Assembly (NCBI GenBank): GCA_024707255.1
Contig: JANQAC010000002.1
Location: 1,358,001 to 1,422,000, forward strand
Direction: 5' to 3'
Origin: Asticcacaulis sp.
GTDB taxonomy: Bacteria > Pseudomonadota > Alphaproteobacteria > Caulobacterales > Caulobacteraceae
DNA: 64,000 nucleotides
Both the position numbers and the translations under genes were made by a program. Shown here piece after piece: positions 36,146-46,268 of this stretch. The notes under the pieces were generated by a model. The model was not told the DNA's origin and searched no databases. It saw only the letters and a program-made list of their open reading frames with translations. Each line of letters starts with the position of its first letter. Positions within the stretch are counted from its first letter, which is position 1.

Positions 36146-37099
36146 TCAGGTGATCTGCGCCATTTCTTTTGTGTGCCAGTTTGAGTTTTTAGCGATCATA
36201 GCGTTGAGTGCTGTGATCATCCACCTCGCAATGGCAATGAGGGGGCACTTCTTTTGTTTTCCTCTGCTTGTGAGGGCCTGATAGCGGTCTTTTACGTCGG
36301 CTTTTGATCGGCTTGCGGTTACGGCAGCGGCGAAGAGGAGGTGGCGGATGTGGCGCCTTCCGCCCCAGATGGTTCTTTTTCCCCTGAATGTTCCGCTATC
36401 CCTTGGATGAGGGGCCAGTCCGGTCAGGCTTGCGATCTGTTTTCGGTTTCTGTGTCCGAGCTCAGGCAAATCCGCGATCAGGGTTGCTGCGGTAACCGGT
36501 CCGATGCCTGGCGCACTTTGCAGGCAGACAGAGGCTTTGCGGAAGTCAGAGTTGGCCTCGATCAGTTCGCGGATTACGGCTTCAATGCTGCGGATTTGCT
36601 GATCAAGGATGCTGAGCATGTGGTCGAGGCTTTGGCATATCCAGGGATCATTGCAGAACTGATGTCTACGGGTACGTTCCTGCTTGCGCATTTCGACCAT
36701 CTGCCGGCGCCTGCTGAGATACAGGCTGAGCCTAACCCGTTCGGTCGAGCGAGGTTGTGACGGTGCCGGCTTTAGGGCCTGCGCCATATGGGCCAGCATG
36801 GCTGCATCAACGCGGTCTGTCTTGGCGCGTCGGCCTGAGGCTTTAGCAAAGTCTCTGGCGTCTCTGGGGTTTACGCGGACAAAGGCACCCTGACGCCGCT
36901 CCAGTTCTGTGTGCAGGGTCTGGTCAACACGGCTTGTAGCTTCGAACACGACAAGACGTTGGGTGTCGAGGCCATCCAGCCAGGCTGTGATGGCATCAGT
37001 GTGGTTATCGATCTGAAAGTAACGCGAAGTTTGACTGTCGAAGATGTCGAGTGTCGCTTTGGAAACATCGACGCCAATGGGAAATTGGTGCAAGGTCAT
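36146..37099 (-). CDS. IS110-family transposase (DEDD recombinase)
   Basis: 317 residues from ATG 37099. The N-terminal RuvC-like DEDD domain shows GVDVSKATLDIFD (first Asp), VVFEATSRVD (Glu) and RAKTDRVDAAMLA (paired Asp). A coiled region (LSRRRQMVEMRKQERTRR) follows, then the transposase_20 domain with SAPGIGPVTAATLIADLPELG and RDSGTFRGKRTIWGGRRHIR, which contains the catalytic Ser region. Intact and full length, so possibly active. In this family the enzyme is guided by a bridge RNA made from the element's non-coding end; the candidate is at 37117-37243. Confidence 0.92.
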   Translation of the reverse strand: MTLHQFPIGVDVSKATLDIFDSQTSRYFQIDNHTDAITAWLDGLDTQRLVVFEATSRVDQTLHTELERRQGAFVRVNPRDARDFAKASGRRAKTDRVDAAMLAHMAQALKPAPSQPRSTERVRLSLYLSRRRQMVEMRKQERTRRHQFCNDPWICQSLDHMLSILDQQIRSIEAVIRELIEANSDFRKASVCLQSAPGIGPVTAATLIADLPELGHRNRKQIASLTGLAPHPRDSGTFRGKRTIWGGRRHIRHLLFAAAVTASRSKADVKDRYQALTSRGKQKKCPLIAIARWMITALNAMIAKNSNWHTKEMAQIT

Positions 37100-37116
37100 G
37101 GGGCCTGTCCTTGTCA

Positions 37117-37243
37117 ATACGGGGTCGGTGGCGACCGCCCCCTGGCAACTGTTCAGGTTTGGTGTGAAGCTGCCGGGGACTGAGCCCAGAAACGATCTCT
37201 AAGGGATCGGGGTTTGGACAGTCTCCCGGCGGCGATCTTCACA
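37117..37243 (-). ncRNA. Candidate IS110 bridge RNA in the transposase leader
   Basis: Just upstream of the transposase start the DNA can fold into two structures. One is a long interrupted hairpin: TGTGAAG (37163-37169) with CTTCACA (37237-37243), GCCGGG (37172-37177) with CCCGGC (37225-37230), GACTG (37178-37182) with CAGTC (37219-37223), and CGATC with GATCG at the tip, leaving unpaired internal loops. The other is GGTCG-GTGG-CGACC near 37120-37135. Location and looped stems fit the bridge RNAs known from IS110 relatives such as IS621. This is inference from folding by eye. Confidence 0.42.
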
Positions 37244-37278
37244 ATAGCATACCCACAACAGACAGGGTTTGGGGCCTG

Positions 37279-38124
37279 CGGGTCCGGACTCATATTTGGG
37301 ATTCCTTTGAGCCTGCGGATGTGATTCACTTTCTTTGCCAGGAGGTGGATCATGTCTGATTTGTTTTGGTTTTCTGATGAGCAGTGGGCGCGGATCGAGC
37401 CTTTGCTACCCAAAGGACGTCCTGGAAAGCCGCGTGTGGACGACCGGCGGGTTTTATCCGGGATTGTTCATGCTTTGAAATCGGGTGGCCGCTGGAGTGA
37501 TTGTCCGCCAGCCTATGGCCCGAAGAAGACGCTTTACAATCGCTTCGTGCGCTGGGCCGATCAGGGCGTGTGGGAGGCAATTTTCCATGCCCTGGCCGGT
37601 CAGGAAGCCTTGCCTGACCGATTGTTCCTCGACGCGACTCTGGTGCGAGCCCACCGCTCAGCCGGCGGTGCAAAAGGGGGCTTTGGCCAATGGTATCGGC
37701 CGTACCCAGATCGGACGCCAGAGCAAGATCCACGCTCTATGCGACGCATATGGCAGACCCTGGACGCTCGTCGTAACGCCTGGGAATATTCCCGATGTCG
37801 CCGTCGCTCAGCAGTGCATAGGTTCTCTGGCACCGACAGGTGAGTTGGTGGCGGACAAGGGATATGACGCCAACGCCCTGCGTGAATGGCTGGCGGAGCG
37901 TGGGACAAAGGCGGTCATCCCGCCTATGCGTCATCGCCGCATCCAGTTCGCCTATGACAAACGTGTCTACAAGCAACGTAACGTAATCGAGCGCATGTTC
38001 TGCCGCTTCAAAGATTGGAGGCGAGTGGCCATGCGGTACGACCGAAAGATTGAAACCTTCATCGCAACCATAACCATCGCAGCCATCGTCAACTGGTGGG
38101 CAAAATAATATGAGTCCGGACCCG
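37279..38124 (+). mobile_element. IS5-family (IS427-like) insertion sequence, complete, with terminal inverted repeats
   Basis: 846 bases. The ends are inverted repeats of 18 bases, reading CGGGTCCGGACTCATATT inward from 37279 and from 38124. TG flanks both ends (37277-37278 and 38125-38126), a likely 2-base target duplication. Removing the element rejoins TTGGGGCC with GCCCCAA, which restores a hairpin like the others in this window, so it inserted into the loop of an intergenic hairpin. Confidence 0.88.
37352..38108 (+). CDS. IS5-family transposase in two overlapping frames
   Basis: The first frame (37352-37843) encodes the N-terminal DUF4096-type domain, FWFSDEQWARIEPLLPKGRPGKPRVDDRRVL and RFVRWADQGVWEAIF. 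The second frame (entered near 37675, to 38108) carries the catalytic part GRQSKIHALCDAYGRPW, DKGYDANALREWL, and the C-terminal Y-2-R-3-E region RNVIERMFCRFKDWRR. The switch is +1 at GCAAAAGGGGGC, a slippery run. Two-frame transposases joined by ribosomal frameshifting are known in the IS427 group, so it may be functional; but the window also holds other single-base breaks, and an error in the G run is possible. Full product about 251 residues. Confidence 0.85.
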
Positions 38125-38125
38125 T

Positions 38126-38226
38126 GGCCCCAAGACTTACCTCACTTCAATAAAAATCCCCCGCCCCGAAAAGGGCGAGGGATTTTATTGAAATCAAGAC
38201 AGGTTTTGTGGGGTCACGGACCCCAC
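38126..38226. terminator. Terminator and hairpin after eno (element copy B, left hairpin split by IS5)
   Basis: Right half of the split hairpin (GGCCCCAA, 38126-38133), then a long terminator stem with arms starting TTCAATAAAAATCCC and ending GGGATTTTATTGAA (38146-38192), then the perfect hairpin GTGGGGTC-ACG-GACCCCAC (38208-38226), 10 bases after the eno stop. The left half TTGGGGCC is at 37269-37276, on the other side of the IS. Confidence 0.8.
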
Positions 38227-38236
38227 TCCCCATAAA

Positions 38237-39557
<1,321 letters not shown>

Positions 39558-39608
39558 TTAGCAAGGCCGGGCTCCGATGACAAGCGCCGCTCATGCGCCA
39601 TTGGGAAA

Positions 39609-40122
39609 TTACGGCGCGACCCGGTAGCCATCCGATGCCGAGACCCACTGCATGACCTGGTCCTGGTCCGGCTTGGGCACGCCGTCGAGCGTCCCCTTGG
39701 CGACCAGATTGCCGCCGGAGGGGATATAGGCGGTGCAGATTTCGTGGCCCACCACGGACGCCATGCCGGAGGCAATACGTGCCAGGACCGGCTGGGCCTG
39801 ATCCGCCGGCACATCCGTGCCATTGACCGTCAGGCGAGCGCCAGAGATGTTTTCCTCGCGGATTGTGCCGCAGACGGCGCCATTGCGGATCTCGACATTG
39901 GTATTCATCTCCAGAATGGCCGGCGGGCTTTTTTGAAATCAGCACGGTCGCCTTATTGGTGAAGCTACCGTCGGCATTGAGATGATAGGTCGCCATCGAA
40001 GAACAGGTCTTCGCCATCGCGTCAGGCGCATAACACTGCGCCATGCCCTTCCCCGCCGGGGCCAGCGGCCCGACATAGGCGTTTGCAGGAGAAAGGGCGG
40101 CCGCCATTAAAGCCAGGAACAT
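39609..40122 (-). pseudogene. Secreted hypothetical protein, frame broken in a homopolymer
   Basis: Joined product about 170 residues. A signal peptide (MFLALMAAALSPANAYV) and a first part with CYAPDAMAKTCSSMATYHLNADGSFTNKATVLISK lead to a second frame with NTNVEIRNGAVCGTIREENISGARLTVNGTDV and end at YRVAP. The switch lies in a run of six T on the plus strand (39929-39934; AAAAAA on the coding strand); five would give one continuous frame. Cysteines are spaced as in small periplasmic proteins. I do not recognise the family. It is upstream of eno on the same strand, 93 bases away. Confidence 0.62.
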
Positions 40123-40279
40123 GGTATTACGCCTCGTCTCGAAATAACTGAATCACGGATGGTCCGCACGCCGCAATAAGACGACCATGCGTGTTCATTT
40201 TATGACGCACACGGTAACGATCGAGCCACATTGATCCCTTACCGGGTTGGGCTGACACTACGGCTACCAGGAGATTGTC

Positions 40280-41059
40280 ATGAAAATCGCCACCTTCAAT
40301 GTCAATGGCATCAATGGCCGGCTGCCGGTCCTGTTGCAATGGCTGGCGGAACGCGAACCCGATGTCGTCTGCCTTCAGGAACTGAAGGCACCGGATGAGC
40401 GCTTTCCGGCGAAAGCCCTGGAGGATGCAGGTTATGGCGCCATCTGGCACGGTCAGAAAAGCTGGAATGGCGTGGCGATCCTGTCCCGCGACATGAAATT
40501 GGTTGAAACGCAGAGGGGCCTTCCGGGTGATCCGGACGATACACATAGCCGTTATATCGAGGCGGCCGTGAACGGCATAGTGGTTGGTTGCCTCTACCTG
40601 CCGAACGGCAATCCGGTCGATACGCCCAAGTTTCCCTACAAGCTGCGCTGGTTCGAGCGCCTGGCGCAACATGCCAATGGTTTGCTGGAAAGCGGCGCGC
40701 CCGTGGTGCTGGCGGGCGATTATAACGTCATGCCGACCGATCTGGATGTCTACAAGCCCGAACGGTGGCAGAATGACGCCCTGTTCAAACCGGAGGTTCG
40801 TCAGGCTTTTCATGCCCTGGTGGCGCAGGGCTGGACCGATGCCTTGCGCCATATGCACCCCGGCGAGCGCATCTACACCTTCTGGGACTATTTCCGCAAC
40901 GCCTTCGCCCGCGATGCCGGGCTGCGGATCGACCACCTGCTCTTAAGCCCTGCCCTCGCCCCTCGCCTCGTCGGGGCCGAAGTCGACAGCTTCGTGCGCG
41001 GCTGGGAAAAGGCCAGCGACCACGCGCCGGTGTGGATCGAACTGGCGCCGGCGAAATGA
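40280..41059 (+). CDS. xth: Exodeoxyribonuclease III
   Basis: 259 residues of the exonuclease III/AP endonuclease family, used in base-excision repair. Signatures: KIATFNVNGINGRLP, VCLQELKAPDERFP (catalytic Glu), GDYNVMPTDLDVYKP, IDHLLLS and KASDHAPVWIEL (catalytic Asp-His). Length is standard. Start ATG 40280 with AGGAGA six bases upstream. Single-gene unit: divergent from 39609-40122 and ended by a terminator. Confidence 0.96.
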   Translation: MKIATFNVNGINGRLPVLLQWLAEREPDVVCLQELKAPDERFPAKALEDAGYGAIWHGQKSWNGVAILSRDMKLVETQRGLPGDPDDTHSRYIEAAVNGIVVGCLYLPNGNPVDTPKFPYKLRWFERLAQHANGLLESGAPVVLAGDYNVMPTDLDVYKPERWQNDALFKPEVRQAFHALVAQGWTDALRHMHPGERIYTFWDYFRNAFARDAGLRIDHLLLSPALAPRLVGAEVDSFVRGWEKASDHAPVWIELAPAK

Positions 41060-41092
41060 AAAAACGCGGCTTCGTTTCCGGAGCCGCGTCTG
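41059..41092. terminator. Terminator between xth and rpmF
   Basis: ACGCGGCT (41064-41071) and AGCCGCGT (41082-41089) form an 8-bp stem with A residues before it and T-rich DNA after (to about 41110). It serves the convergent xth and rpmF genes. Confidence 0.7.
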
Positions 41093-41152
41093 ATTTCTGC
41101 TTTTTATTTTGCCGCCGTCTTTTACCTGACGGCTGAAGCTAAACCCGAGGGC

Positions 41153-41335
41153 TTAGTCCTTCTTCGGCGTAATGACCTGACGGCCCTTGTACATGCCGGT
41201 CTTCAGGTCGACATGGTGCGGACGGCGCAGTTCGCCGGTGTCCTTGTCTTCGGTGTAGGCATTGGCGCCCAGCGCATCATGCGAACGACGCATATTGCGG
41301 CGCGAGGGCGAAACTTTACGCTTGGGAACGGCCAT
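41153..41335 (-). CDS. rpmF: Ribosomal protein L32
   Basis: 60 residues beginning [22 protein letters not shown], the conserved L32 start, and ending with the alphaproteobacterial [17 protein letters not shown]. It has no Cys zinc ribbon, like other alphaproteobacterial L32 proteins. Start at ATG 41335; the longer open frame upstream is not conserved. Confidence 0.96.
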   Translation of the reverse strand: MAVPKRKVSPSRRNMRRSHDALGANAYTEDKDTGELRRPHHVDLKTGMYKGRQVITPKKD

Positions 41336-41485
41336 TTCCGTGTCTCTCTTAAGGTCAAGGGCCTGGACCGCGAAGCCATCAGGCACAAAATAAGGTTGCG
41401 ACGCACAGTATGTGAGTCAGAAGGCGCGCCTTATGCCCCATGTTGGATATGGGATCAAGGGATAATCGCCCGGAAATGGCGATTT

Positions 41486-42013
41486 TCAGCCCAAAAGACC
41501 ATTCGCGCGACTGGCTTCTGCCAGCGGATCGGTCTCCGGCCTACCCTTGCGCATCTCACTTTCAATTTGCAATCTGGCCTGATCAAGCCCTGCCTTGTCA
41601 AAGGATTTCGGCGAAACCAGCCGCCGCCCGTCCGTCAGTATGACAATCCAGCCATGATGGATGCGGCTGCCCGCGCGCTCGTGGTCATAGCTTTCTGGCG
41701 TAAGCACCCGGATGTCTTCGGCTTTTATGTGATGCGTCTTGCGCCATGAGGTCAGGCTAAGCAAACGGATGCGGATCTGGCCATCGGACACCCGCCATTC
41801 CCGATGACGGCCGATACAGGCCCACAGGATAATACCAGCCGCCAGAGGCAGGGCCACCATATTGATCAGGATAAAACCAAACGGCGGCACCTTGCCCGCC
41901 TCAATCAAGGCCCAGTCATGATAATCACTGCTGATCGCCGCCGCGGCCAAAACTATGCCTATCACAACATAGAGAAACCGTGGCAGAAATCCGAGCTGGT
42001 CTTTCAGAAGCAT
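41486..42013 (-). CDS. Hypothetical membrane protein with two membrane segments
   Basis: 175 residues. Two hydrophobic segments (FLYVVIGIVLAAAAISS and GFILINMVALPLAAGIILWACIG) are followed by a soluble domain of short beta strands (EWRVSDGQIRIRLLSLTSWRKTHHIKAEDIRVL; GWIVILTDGRRLVSPKSF), a layout like PH-domain (bPH2-type) membrane proteins, though I cannot assign it firmly. Starts ATG 42013, back to back with the EamA gene only 21 bases away. No known operon partner. Confidence 0.7.
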   Translation of the reverse strand: MLLKDQLGFLPRFLYVVIGIVLAAAAISSDYHDWALIEAGKVPPFGFILINMVALPLAAGIILWACIGRHREWRVSDGQIRIRLLSLTSWRKTHHIKAEDIRVLTPESYDHERAGSRIHHGWIVILTDGRRLVSPKSFDKAGLDQARLQIESEMRKGRPETDPLAEASRANGLLG

Positions 42014-42034
42014 GATACTGCGCTAAGTCCGATC

Positions 42035-42487
42035 ATGAAAGGAATGCACGTGAAGTCTATAACACTGTCATGGCCCTTCTGGGCAGTCCTGTCAGCGGCT
42101 TTTGCCGCATTGACCGCCATCTTTGCCAAGGCAGGCGTGGAATCCGTCAACTCCAACATGGCTACCTTGATCCGTACAGTCGTTATAGTGATCGCAGCTA
42201 TCGCATTTGTCCTGATAACGCAAAGCTGGCAAAGTCCCGGCAGTATTTCGAATCGCAGTTGGCAATTCCTTATCCTGTCAGGGCTGGCAACAGGGGCGTC
42301 CTGGTTCTGTTATTTTCACGCATTAAAGCTGGGGGATGCCGCTCGCGTCGCCACGATCGACAAACTGAGCGTCGTATTCGTCTCGGTTTTTGCCGTATTG
42401 TTTCTTGGCGAGAAACTGTCATTCCCGAACTGGATCGGTGTCGGTCTTATCGCTACCGGCGCGATTCTAGTCGCCTGGCGTCTTTAA
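42035..42487 (+). CDS. Small EamA-family (DMT) transporter, single domain
   Basis: 150 residues with about four or five membrane segments and one EamA repeat: WPFWAVLSAAFAALTAIFAKAGVE, then LASGLATGASWFCYFHALKLGD-like segments and DKLSVVFVSVFAVLFLGEKLS. Full DMT exporters have two repeats (about 300 residues); this half-size form must dimerise. The start could be ATG 42035, ATG 42044 or GTG 42050; the GGA at 42041 best suits the GTG. Substrate unknown. Confidence 0.82.
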   Translation: MKGMHVKSITLSWPFWAVLSAAFAALTAIFAKAGVESVNSNMATLIRTVVIVIAAIAFVLITQSWQSPGSISNRSWQFLILSGLATGASWFCYFHALKLGDAARVATIDKLSVVFVSVFAVLFLGEKLSFPNWIGVGLIATGAILVAWRL

Positions 42488-42506
42488 GAGAGGCAACCGC
42501 CCTCTC

Positions 42507-42890
42507 TTACGCTTCAATCTGGGCCGACGCCTCGATTTCGACCAGCCATTCCGGATTGATCAGGGCGCTGGTGCCGATAAAGCTGGACGCCGGGCGGATC
42601 TCGCCGAACAGTTCGCCGTGCGCGCGCGCGGCATCCTTCCACAGGTTCATATCGGTCAGGAAGATGCGCGTGCGGATGATGTCGGAAGCCTTGCCGCCGG
42701 CCGCTTCCACCGCCTTAATGATGATTTCAAGTGCGGCTTTCGTCTGCTCATAGGCGTCCGTGCCAGCTACCTTGCCGTCGCGGATCGGCGCGGTGCCGGA
42801 CACTTCGATACGGTTGCCCGAACGGACCGCGCGGGAAAAGCCGATTTCAGGCTCGAACGGCGAACCGGAAGAGATCAACTGGCGGGGCAT
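42507..42890 (-). CDS. RidA-family (YjgF/YER057c/UK114) protein
   Basis: 127 residues from ATG 42890, with the strong ribosome site AAAGGAGG. RidA proteins hydrolyse reactive enamine/imine intermediates of amino-acid metabolism. Recognised by RAVRSGNRIEVSGTAPI, TDAYEQTKAALEIIIKAVEAAGG, and the C-terminal RPASSFIGTSALINPEWLVEIEA. Lies after pyrG on the same strand behind a 60-base palindrome. Whether it has true deaminase activity depends on an Arg near residue 105; RPASSF places one there. Confidence 0.87.
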   Translation of the reverse strand: MPRQLISSGSPFEPEIGFSRAVRSGNRIEVSGTAPIRDGKVAGTDAYEQTKAALEIIIKAVEAAGGKASDIIRTRIFLTDMNLWKDAARAHGELFGEIRPASSFIGTSALINPEWLVEIEASAQIEA

Positions 42891-42913
42891 GAGAATTCCT
42901 CCTTTTAAAGGGA

Positions 42914-42973
42914 AACCACGAATGAACACCAATAGACACGAATATTCGTGTGCATTCGTGTCTATTCGTGGTT
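42914..42973. repeat. 60-base imperfect palindrome between pyrG and ridA
   Basis: The arms 42914-42943 and 42944-42973 are near inverted copies with no loop; 10 outer bases (AACCACGAAT / ATTCGTGGTT) match perfectly. It is built of CACGAAT / ATTCGTG units. Similar ACGAAT-rich repeats occur between genes in many bacteria. It may end pyrG transcription or be a mobile palindrome remnant. Confidence 0.7.
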
Positions 42974-42978
42974 CAGTT

Positions 42979-44613
42979 TTATACCAGCCGGCTGCGTACC
43001 TTGGCGGCGGCTATAAAGCTTGAGAACAAAGGATGCGGCGCAAACGGGCGCGACTTCAGTTCCGGGTGATACTGCACGCCGATAAACCACGGATGATCCG
43101 GCCGCTCAACGATTTCCGGCAGCAGGCCATCCGGCGACATGCCGCTGAATTGCAGACCGCAAGCTTCCAGGCGCTCGATATAGTCGCGGTTGACTTCATA
43201 GCGGTGGCGATGGCGCTCGGAAACGTCCGTACCGCCATAGATTTCAGCCACTTGGCTGCCTTCCTTCAACTTCGCGTCAAAGGCGCCCAGGCGCATGGTG
43301 CCGCCCAGATTGCCGCCGGCCGCGCGCTGGGTCAGTTCGTTGCCATTCAGCCATTCGGTCATCAAACCGACCACCGGTTCGCTGGTATGACCAAACTCGG
43401 TCGATGACGCATCCTTGATACCGGCCAGGTGGCGCGCCGTTTCCAGCACCGCCATCTGCATCCCGAAACATATGCCAAAATAGGGCACATTATTCTCACG
43501 GGCAAAGCGCGCCGCCTCGATCTTGCCAAGCGCCCCGCGCTCGCCAAAACCACCCGGCACCAGGATGGCGTGGACGTTTTCCAGCCGCTCGATCACCGCA
43601 TCCGGCGCGCCCTCGAAGGTTTCCGATTCGACCCAGTCGATCTTGACCCGGACATTATTGGCCATGCCGCCGTGGTAAAGCGCCTCAATCAGCGATTTGT
43701 ACGCGTCCTTCAGCACCGTATACTTGCCGACGACCGCGATGGAGACTTCGCCATCGGGGTATTGATAGCGCTGGGTGATATCTTTCCACATCGCCAGGTC
43801 CGGCGCGGCAGCGTCGTCCATGCCGAAGACATTCAGCACCTCGGTATCGAGGCCCTGCTTGTGGTAATCGATCGGCACGGCATAGATGTTATCCGAGTCC
43901 ATCGCCTGAATGACGGCCGTCTCGCGGACATTACAGAACAGGCCGATCTTGCGGCGCTCCTCAGGCGGAATCTCCTGTTCGCAGCGGCACAGCAGGATAT
44001 CCGGCTGGATGCCAATCGAGCGCAGTTCCTTGACCGAATGCTGGGTCGGCTTGGTCTTCATCTCGCCGGCCGTCTTGACGAACGGCAGAAGCGTCAAATG
44101 AATGAAGCAGCACTGGCGGCGCGGCAGTTCCTGGCCAAGCTGGCGGATCGCTTCAAAGAACGGCAGGCCTTCGATATCGCCTACTGTGCCGCCGATTTCC
44201 ACAAGGATGAAGTCGGCATCGCCCTGGTCGGACACCACGAACTGCTTGATCTGGTCGGTGACGTGCGGCACCACCTGCACCGTGGCGCCGAGATAGTCGC
44301 CGCGGCGTTCCTTTTCGATGATGTTCGAGTAGATGCGGCCGGTGGTGATGTTGTCGCTCTTGCGGGCGTTGACGCCGGTGAAGCGCTCATAGTGGCCGAG
44401 GTCGAGGTCGGTTTCGGCGCCGTCGTCGGTGACGAAGACTTCGCCGTGCTGATAGGGCGACATGGTGCCCGGATCGACGTTCAGATAGGGGTCCAGCTTG
44501 CGGAGTCGGACCTTGAAGCCCCGCGCCTGGAGCAATGCCCCCAGAGCCGCCGACGCCAGACCCTTGCCAAGCGAGGAAACCACCCCGCCAGTGATGAAAA
44601 CGAAACGGGCCAT
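42979..44613 (-). CDS. pyrG: CTP synthase
   Basis: 544 residues, normal length. Makes CTP from UTP, ATP and glutamine. The N-terminal synthase domain starts [23 protein letters not shown] and has the CTP/UTP-binding [23 protein letters not shown]; the C-terminal glutaminase domain has the nucleophile in [12 protein letters not shown] and the catalytic GVQYHPE. Third gene of tpiA-secG-pyrG, reading leftward. Confidence 0.98.
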   Translation of the reverse strand: MARFVFITGGVVSSLGKGLASAALGALLQARGFKVRLRKLDPYLNVDPGTMSPYQHGEVFVTDDGAETDLDLGHYERFTGVNARKSDNITTGRIYSNIIEKERRGDYLGATVQVVPHVTDQIKQFVVSDQGDADFILVEIGGTVGDIEGLPFFEAIRQLGQELPRRQCCFIHLTLLPFVKTAGEMKTKPTQHSVKELRSIGIQPDILLCRCEQEIPPEERRKIGLFCNVRETAVIQAMDSDNIYAVPIDYHKQGLDTEVLNVFGMDDAAAPDLAMWKDITQRYQYPDGEVSIAVVGKYTVLKDAYKSLIEALYHGGMANNVRVKIDWVESETFEGAPDAVIERLENVHAILVPGGFGERGALGKIEAARFARENNVPYFGICFGMQMAVLETARHLAGIKDASSTEFGHTSEPVVGLMTEWLNGNELTQRAAGGNLGGTMRLGAFDAKLKEGSQVAEIYGGTDVSERHRHRYEVNRDYIERLEACGLQFSGMSPDGLLPEIVERPDHPWFIGVQYHPELKSRPFAPHPLFSSFIAAAKVRSRLV

Positions 44614-44712
44614 ATCAGTTCAGTACCATAAAATCGGAGATAACCCACGGAAGTTGCCCTCCGTGGGTCGGAAACAGGTTTTAAATACGCGGGCTTTCGC
44701 CCCCGGAATTGC

Positions 44713-45333
44713 CTAGTGTGAGGCCGATGAGGTCGCCGCACTGGACGGCGTGGCCGAAGACGGCGTCGTCGAGGACTTGGCGGCAGATACCGGCGCCTTG
44801 GAAGCTGCCGAAGAGGAGGACGCCCAGATGCTTTCCTTGGCCTTCTCGACCTGTTTGGCCGAAACCGAAGCCGAAGAACTGGCGGGCAGCTTGAGCGGCG
44901 CCGGCAGGACGGCCGGCTTGCTGTTCAGGACCGGTGCAGCAGGCGCCGTCGAGGTCGTGGCCGGCGCTGCGCCCGCCAGAGGCAGGTCGCTTAAGGAAGG
45001 CGCGGCCGAGGCGCTCGTCTGAGCAGCCGGGGCGGCCGGTTGTCCGGAGGTATCGACCGTCAGGCCGCTGGTATCAACCTTGTCGACCGCCGAAGTTTGG
45101 CGCGTCGAGTAGTTGCCGACAATGGTCAGGCCGATGGAATTGGCAAAGAAGATAAAGGCCAGAATCGCCGTTGCCTTGGTGAGCAGGTTGCCGGCACCGC
45201 GAGCGGACATGAAGCCGCCACCGCCACCGCCACCCATGCCGAGCGCGCCGCCTTCGGAGCGCTGGATGAGGATCAGGCCCGCCATGCTGACGCTGACGAG
45301 GATTTGGATGGTCAAAAGAATGGCAAACAGCAT
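44713..45333 (-). CDS. secG: SecG translocon subunit with long low-complexity tail
   Basis: 206 residues. The two membrane segments and the glycine-rich loop of SecG are clear: LLTIQILVSVSMAGLILIQRSEGGALGMGGGGGGGF and KATAILAFIFFANSIGLTIVGN. After residue 80 comes a tail of more than 110 residues rich in Ala, Ser, Pro and Thr, much longer than in most SecG proteins (about 75-130 residues in all). The tail has no recognised domain. Between tpiA and pyrG, the standard order. Confidence 0.92.
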   Translation of the reverse strand: MLFAILLTIQILVSVSMAGLILIQRSEGGALGMGGGGGGGFMSARGAGNLLTKATAILAFIFFANSIGLTIVGNYSTRQTSAVDKVDTSGLTVDTSGQPAAPAAQTSASAAPSLSDLPLAGAAPATTSTAPAAPVLNSKPAVLPAPLKLPASSSASVSAKQVEKAKESIWASSSSAASKAPVSAAKSSTTPSSATPSSAATSSASH

Positions 45334-45516
45334 GTCAGGTCTTTATATTCTCGATCACGGATACGCGCCCGCCACCGGAGGTCCGGCGCGGGAAGTTGCA
45401 CGCCCTTAGCATCCCTTTACGCGGATGGCTATAGGGCAAGCGGCGATAACACAGCCAAAATATGGCGGACGCGGACGATTACAAGTCCCGCCGTAAACAA
45501 ACACCTGACATAAACA

Positions 45517-46268
45517 TCAGACCGGTGCGGTGTCGGCGGCAGCTATAATGGGCATAAAGTCTTCAACTGTCAGTGACGCGCCGCCGACCAGAGCGCCACC
45601 GACCCCCTCCAGAGCCAGCACCTGCCCCGCGTTGGACGCCTTGACCGAGCCGCCGTAAAGCAGGTGCGGTGCAACGTGCGCGCCAAAACGCTGGTCAAGA
45701 TACCGGCGGATCAGGGCAAACGCCTCCAGTATCTGCGCGTCCGAGGCAATCAGACCGGTGCCTATGGCCCAGACCGGCTCATAGGAGACCTGGAAAGGCC
45801 GGTCCGCCAGTTCATCCGGCAGGCTGTCGGCCAGTTGCCGCGACAGAACCGGTATGGTCAGTCCGCCCTGGCGCTGGTCAAGCGTTTCGCCGATGCAGAT
45901 GATCGGCTCCAGTCCGGCGCGCAGCGCCGCCTGGACCTTGCGCGCCACCAGGGCGCAGGGCTCCAGATGGCCGTGCCGACGCTCGGAATGGCCAAGAATG
46001 ACCATGGAGGCGCCGGCGTCCTTCAGCATGGCGGCGGAAATATCGCCGGTATAGGCGCCGGAATCGGCGTGGTGGCAATCCTGGCCGCCCAATATGATAT
46101 CTGTTCCCTTCAGGACATCGGCCATGAGCGGCAACAAGGTGGCGGGGGAAAGAGGGCCACGCGCGCCGAGTGGCTTCGGCTTTGCGCGGCGATCGCTTCG
46201 GCAACGGCAAGCGAGGCTTTAACCCCGTTCATTTTCCAGTTGCCCGCGATAAGATGTCGATGTGGCAT
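45517..46268 (-). pseudogene. tpiA: Triose-phosphate isomerase, frame broken in a G run
   Basis: Joined product 250 residues, normal for TpiA. The N-terminal frame from ATG 46268 gives HRHLIAGNWKMNGVKASLAVAEAI and SARVALFPP; then the frame fails. The second frame gives LLPLMADVLKGTDIILGGQDC, ILGHSERR, YEPVWAIGTG (catalytic Glu) and LYGGSVKASNAG. Five Gs stand at 46144-46148 (CCCCC on the coding strand); a sixth would join the frames, giving LFPPATLLPLM. One base is missing, unlike the other breaks, which are extra bases. As a central glycolytic enzyme it is probably intact in the cell. Confidence 0.9.

Larger units (their letters stand above)
36119..37255 (-). mobile_element. IS110-family insertion sequence (ends approximate)
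   Basis: One transposase gene with short flanking non-coding DNA; IS110 elements lack normal terminal inverted repeats, so the ends can only be estimated. The 3' side is placed near 36119 because coding ends at 36146; the 5' side near 37255, after the foldable leader and before the hairpin element at 37262. GGCAACTGT occurs at 36119-36127 and again at 37144-37152 and may mark related end sequences. The element sits between ftsB and eno. Confidence 0.5.

Noticed and set aside
35991..36281. A 96-codon plus-strand frame next to the IS110 transposase
   Set aside because: It runs over the transposase 3' end on the wrong strand and has no homology I can recognise.
43429..44631. A 400-codon plus-strand frame opposite pyrG
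   Set aside because: Shadow of a fully conserved CTP synthase gene.
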